DNA of 5,660 nucleotides from JBGLNL01 sp046484125 (GTDB lineage Bacteria > Chloroflexota > Dehalococcoidia > SZUA-161 > SpSt-899), in contig JAWOBX010000017.1 in assembly GCA_046484125.1 (NCBI GenBank), positions 1 through 5,660 on the forward strand. The letters run 5' to 3'. Each line of letters starts with the position of its first letter. The first letter of the stretch is position 1. This document shows, piece by piece, positions 4,203-5,660 of the stretch. A program made the translations under genes and the position numbers. The notes below the pieces were generated by a model, which saw only the letters and a list, made by a program, of their open reading frames with translations, was not told where the DNA came from and made no database searches.

Positions 4203-4991
4203 TTACGGTTGTGAAGCTGCCGGCCGTCTGCTCCTCATACCGAATACAATGGCCAGGATAACCGCGATAACCGCGAGTATGATTGCCACTATGCCCAGTA
4301 CCGAGCTCGCGTCATCACCATCTTCACCTGCCGGTCCGGTGTCTCCCTTTGGTCCTTCAGGTCCCTCAGGTCCGGTGTCTCCCTTTGGCCCTTCAGGTCC
4401 CTGCGCAGCCGTCAGTGTGAAGGTTGCTTCAGCCGAGCGCTCATATGAATCGCTTGCGGCAACTGTATAGTCACCGGCTTCGGTAGTAGTCGGTGTTACC
4501 GCCGCATGGAACTTGCCGTCGGCTCCGGCCGTAACCACAGCTACAGTATTGCCATCGAATGTTACCGTTACTTCCTGGTACGGGGTAAATCCGCTGCCGT
4601 ATACATTAGTAGCCACGCCTTCCGCCGGCATCAATTCCAGGCCTACCGGACCCGCTTCGGAAACCGCGCTGAGGTTGAGCCTGGTATTCTTGCCTGCTTC
4701 CCAGGCCGCCTGGGTTGCCGGAGACATTTCGTCTCCAACGACGAAATTTACTGTCTTACCGGCATAATCCCCGGCTACCTTTATGCTGTAATCCGAGCCG
4801 TCGGTAGTGGTAGTTGCCACATCCTCCCCGTCTATCATGGCTGTCACCGTTGTGCCGTCTTCCACGCTCTGTCCATCGAGCATCACCGAGCCATAAAAGC
4901 CATGCACGTTCGGCTGGGCCATGGCGACCGCCGGGAGGAGGAGCAGCATGACCATTGCCAGCGCCGCTATCAAAATCCTAACTTTTGGCAT
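4203..4991 (-). CDS. Membrane-anchored surface protein with collagen-like Gly-X-Y stretch
   Basis: A 262-aa exported protein. A signal peptide spans residues 1-25 (VRILIAALAMVMLLLLP core, cleavage near AMA-QP). A carboxypeptidase-regulatory-like beta domain follows (about 28-86, FYGSVMLDG to VNFVVGD), then an IPT/TIG-like Ig domain (about 115-195, with VYGSGFTPYQEVTV at 130-143). Ten consecutive Gly-X-Y triplets occupy 198-227 (GPE, GPK, GDT types). A C-terminal membrane helix (about 231-251) ends in the basic GMRSRR and a short cytoplasmic tail. The layout suggests domains held off the cell surface by a charged collagen-like stalk. The collagen part is short for a stable triple helix alone. 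The start has AGGAGG 5 bp upstream; an ATG four bases earlier is out of frame and too close to it. The C-terminus lacks a PEP or LPXTG sorting motif. Specific function unknown. Confidence 0.88.
   Translation of the reverse strand: MPKVRILIAALAMVMLLLLPAVAMAQPNVHGFYGSVMLDGQSVEDGTTVTAMIDGEDVATTTTDGSDYSIKVAGDYAGKTVNFVVGDEMSPATQAAWEAGKNTRLNLSAVSEAGPVGLELMPAEGVATNVYGSGFTPYQEVTVTFDGNTVAVVTAGADGKFHAAVTPTTTEAGDYTVAASDSYERSAEATFTLTAAQGPEGPKGDTGPEGPEGPKGDTGPAGEDGDDASSVLGIVAIILAVIAVILAIVFGMRSRRPAASQP
4333..4402. repeat. 36-bp tandem repeat encoding the collagen-like stretch
   Basis: Two adjacent copies, 4333-4368 and 4369-4402 (the second two bases short), differ at one visible base (4353 T versus 4389 C). 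Each full unit encodes four Gly-X-Y triplets. The near identity at DNA level points to a recent duplication or ongoing slippage that changes stalk length in steps of 12 residues. Confidence 0.85.
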
Positions 4992-5026
4992 TCATTCCTC
5001 CTTCCTGATTATTGATCTGAGGTTTG

Positions 5027-5056
5027 TGGCCTCAGGGCTTCGAAACCCTGAGGCCA
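5027..5056 (-). repeat. 11-bp-stem hairpin between two surface-protein genes
   Basis: TGGCCTCAGGG (5027-5037) and CCCTGAGGCCA (5046-5056) are exact complements around an 8-base loop. On the minus strand the hairpin lies 27 bp after the stop of the right-hand gene and is followed by CAAACC instead of a U-tract, so it is a poor intrinsic terminator. An intercistronic stabilising or partially attenuating hairpin fits, with the downstream surface-protein gene read through from upstream. I see no clear promoter in the 91-bp gap. Confidence 0.6.
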
Positions 5057-5082
5057 GTTGTTCCTCAATTCTTTGCTTAAAG

Positions 5083-5660
5083 CTAGCCCAGCCAGCCTAT
5101 AAGGTTCCAGCCTTCATTCAGGTTGTAGGTGGCAGAACCATAGGTGAGAGTGCAATCCTCGGTAACCTGAATCCAGTAACCCTGTCCTTTGTTCAGGTCG
5201 GTGAAATCATCCGGAGCACCCTCGGCTACATCAAACACCTGCCACTCCTGCGTGGCCGAGTCAAACGTCCATACTATAGTATACAGGCCGTCAATGGTGG
5301 CCAGTCCGTCCTCAACACTGATAACCCCTGTCTCTCCATCACCGGTTATGGTGAACGGAACTGTGTAGGTGTTGTTTTCAGCATCTTCCACGGAAACCGA
5401 CTTGCCGCCTGGCGTCAAACCCGGAACAGTAGCCGAAACCTCGAATCCACCCTGGGAATCGGTGATCGGCAGATCCTGACCCCAGACAACATTGACGTTG
5501 CCAATCTTGATTGACATCAGCGGCTGCTGCACGCCAAAGCCCGTGCCGATTATCCCGACCTCAGCACCAACAGGGGCGGCCTCGGGATCAACCTCAACCG
5601 CGGGTGCCGTCACCATGAAGGTTTCCTTCAGGGATTCGTTATCCGTGCCCTGCTGGGTCG
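5083..5660 (-). CDS. Secreted modular protein, C-terminal part (cut by window edge)
   Basis: The open frame continues without interruption to the right edge, so the Met at 5614-5616 is internal, and no start is visible. 191 residues can be read, starting TQQGTDNESLKETFMV. Then comes an IPT/TIG-like Ig domain (VDPEAAPVGAEVGIIGTGFG... through VPFTITG) resembling the one in the neighbouring 262-aa protein. The end is a module of the type seen in the 471-aa protein: VWTFDSATQEWQVF, then NKGQGYWIQV, then the terminal LNEGWNLIGWLG. No C-terminal membrane anchor follows; the protein stops right after the GWNLIG strand. It is probably a large exported cell-envelope or adhesion-like protein, upstream of and likely co-transcribed with the 262-aa gene. 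Its N-terminal size and any catalytic domain are unknown. Confidence 0.85.
   Translation of the reverse strand, partial: TQQGTDNESLKETFMVTAPAVEVDPEAAPVGAEVGIIGTGFGVQQPLMSIKIGNVNVVWGQDLPITDSQGGFEVSATVPGLTPGGKSVSVEDAENNTYTVPFTITGDGETGVISVEDGLATIDGLYTIVWTFDSATQEWQVFDVAEGAPDDFTDLNKGQGYWIQVTEDCTLTYGSATYNLNEGWNLIGWLG

Noticed and set aside
4222..4300. PEP-CTERM-type sorting signal at the C-terminus of the 262-aa protein, as a substrate for an EpsI-linked exosortase
   Set aside because: There is a membrane helix and a basic cluster, but no PEP-like motif precedes the helix, so it reads as an ordinary C-terminal anchor.
4506..5514. Plus-strand frames of 84 to 197 codons opposite the surface-protein genes
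   Set aside because: They are antisense to proteins with clear signal peptides, Ig-like domains and module repeats, and they cross the intercistronic hairpin.

Overview
The window reads as a bacterial chromosome segment from an anaerobe. The best guess, from gene content only, is an uncultured Chloroflexota lineage of the Dehalococcoidia type. The clues are a CooT-type nickel protein, an EpsI-like exosortase-associated protein, and several secreted modular proteins built from carboxypeptidase-regulatory-like, IPT/TIG-like and 'GWNLI...GYW' modules. The taxonomy is inference and no marker gene settles it. The left and right edges both cut through minus-strand genes.

Left third (1-1380): a 5'-complete, 3'-truncated mutM (Fpg DNA glycosylase) on the minus strand shares a 197-bp divergent promoter region with a tight plus-strand operon. 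That operon encodes a 68-aa helical protein with a four-histidine ladder, a 63-aa CooT-type nickel-binding protein and a Fur-family metal regulator, with gaps of only 12 and 11 bp. The set looks like a small metal (probably nickel) handling and sensing unit. A near-consensus sigma-70 promoter lies about 120 bp before the first start codon, leaving a leader of roughly 113 nt.

Middle (1381-3740): a plus-strand EpsI-like membrane protein, apparently expressed from its own promoter without a Shine-Dalgarno site, meets a minus-strand 471-aa secreted protein tail to tail with an 11-bp overlap. No exosortase gene is visible.

Right (3741-5660): a 462-bp gene-free stretch carries a perfect 23-bp-stem hairpin, a 16-bp perfect palindrome, a possible pseudoknot against the ribosome binding site of the 471-aa gene, and a strong bidirectional terminator. 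Beyond it, on the minus strand, lie a 262-aa membrane-anchored surface protein with a collagen-like Gly-X-Y stretch and the 3' part of another secreted protein that ends in the same GWNLI-type module as the 471-aa protein. The three minus-strand proteins share modules and probably form a cell-envelope locus. The EpsI-like protein may or may not be functionally tied to them.
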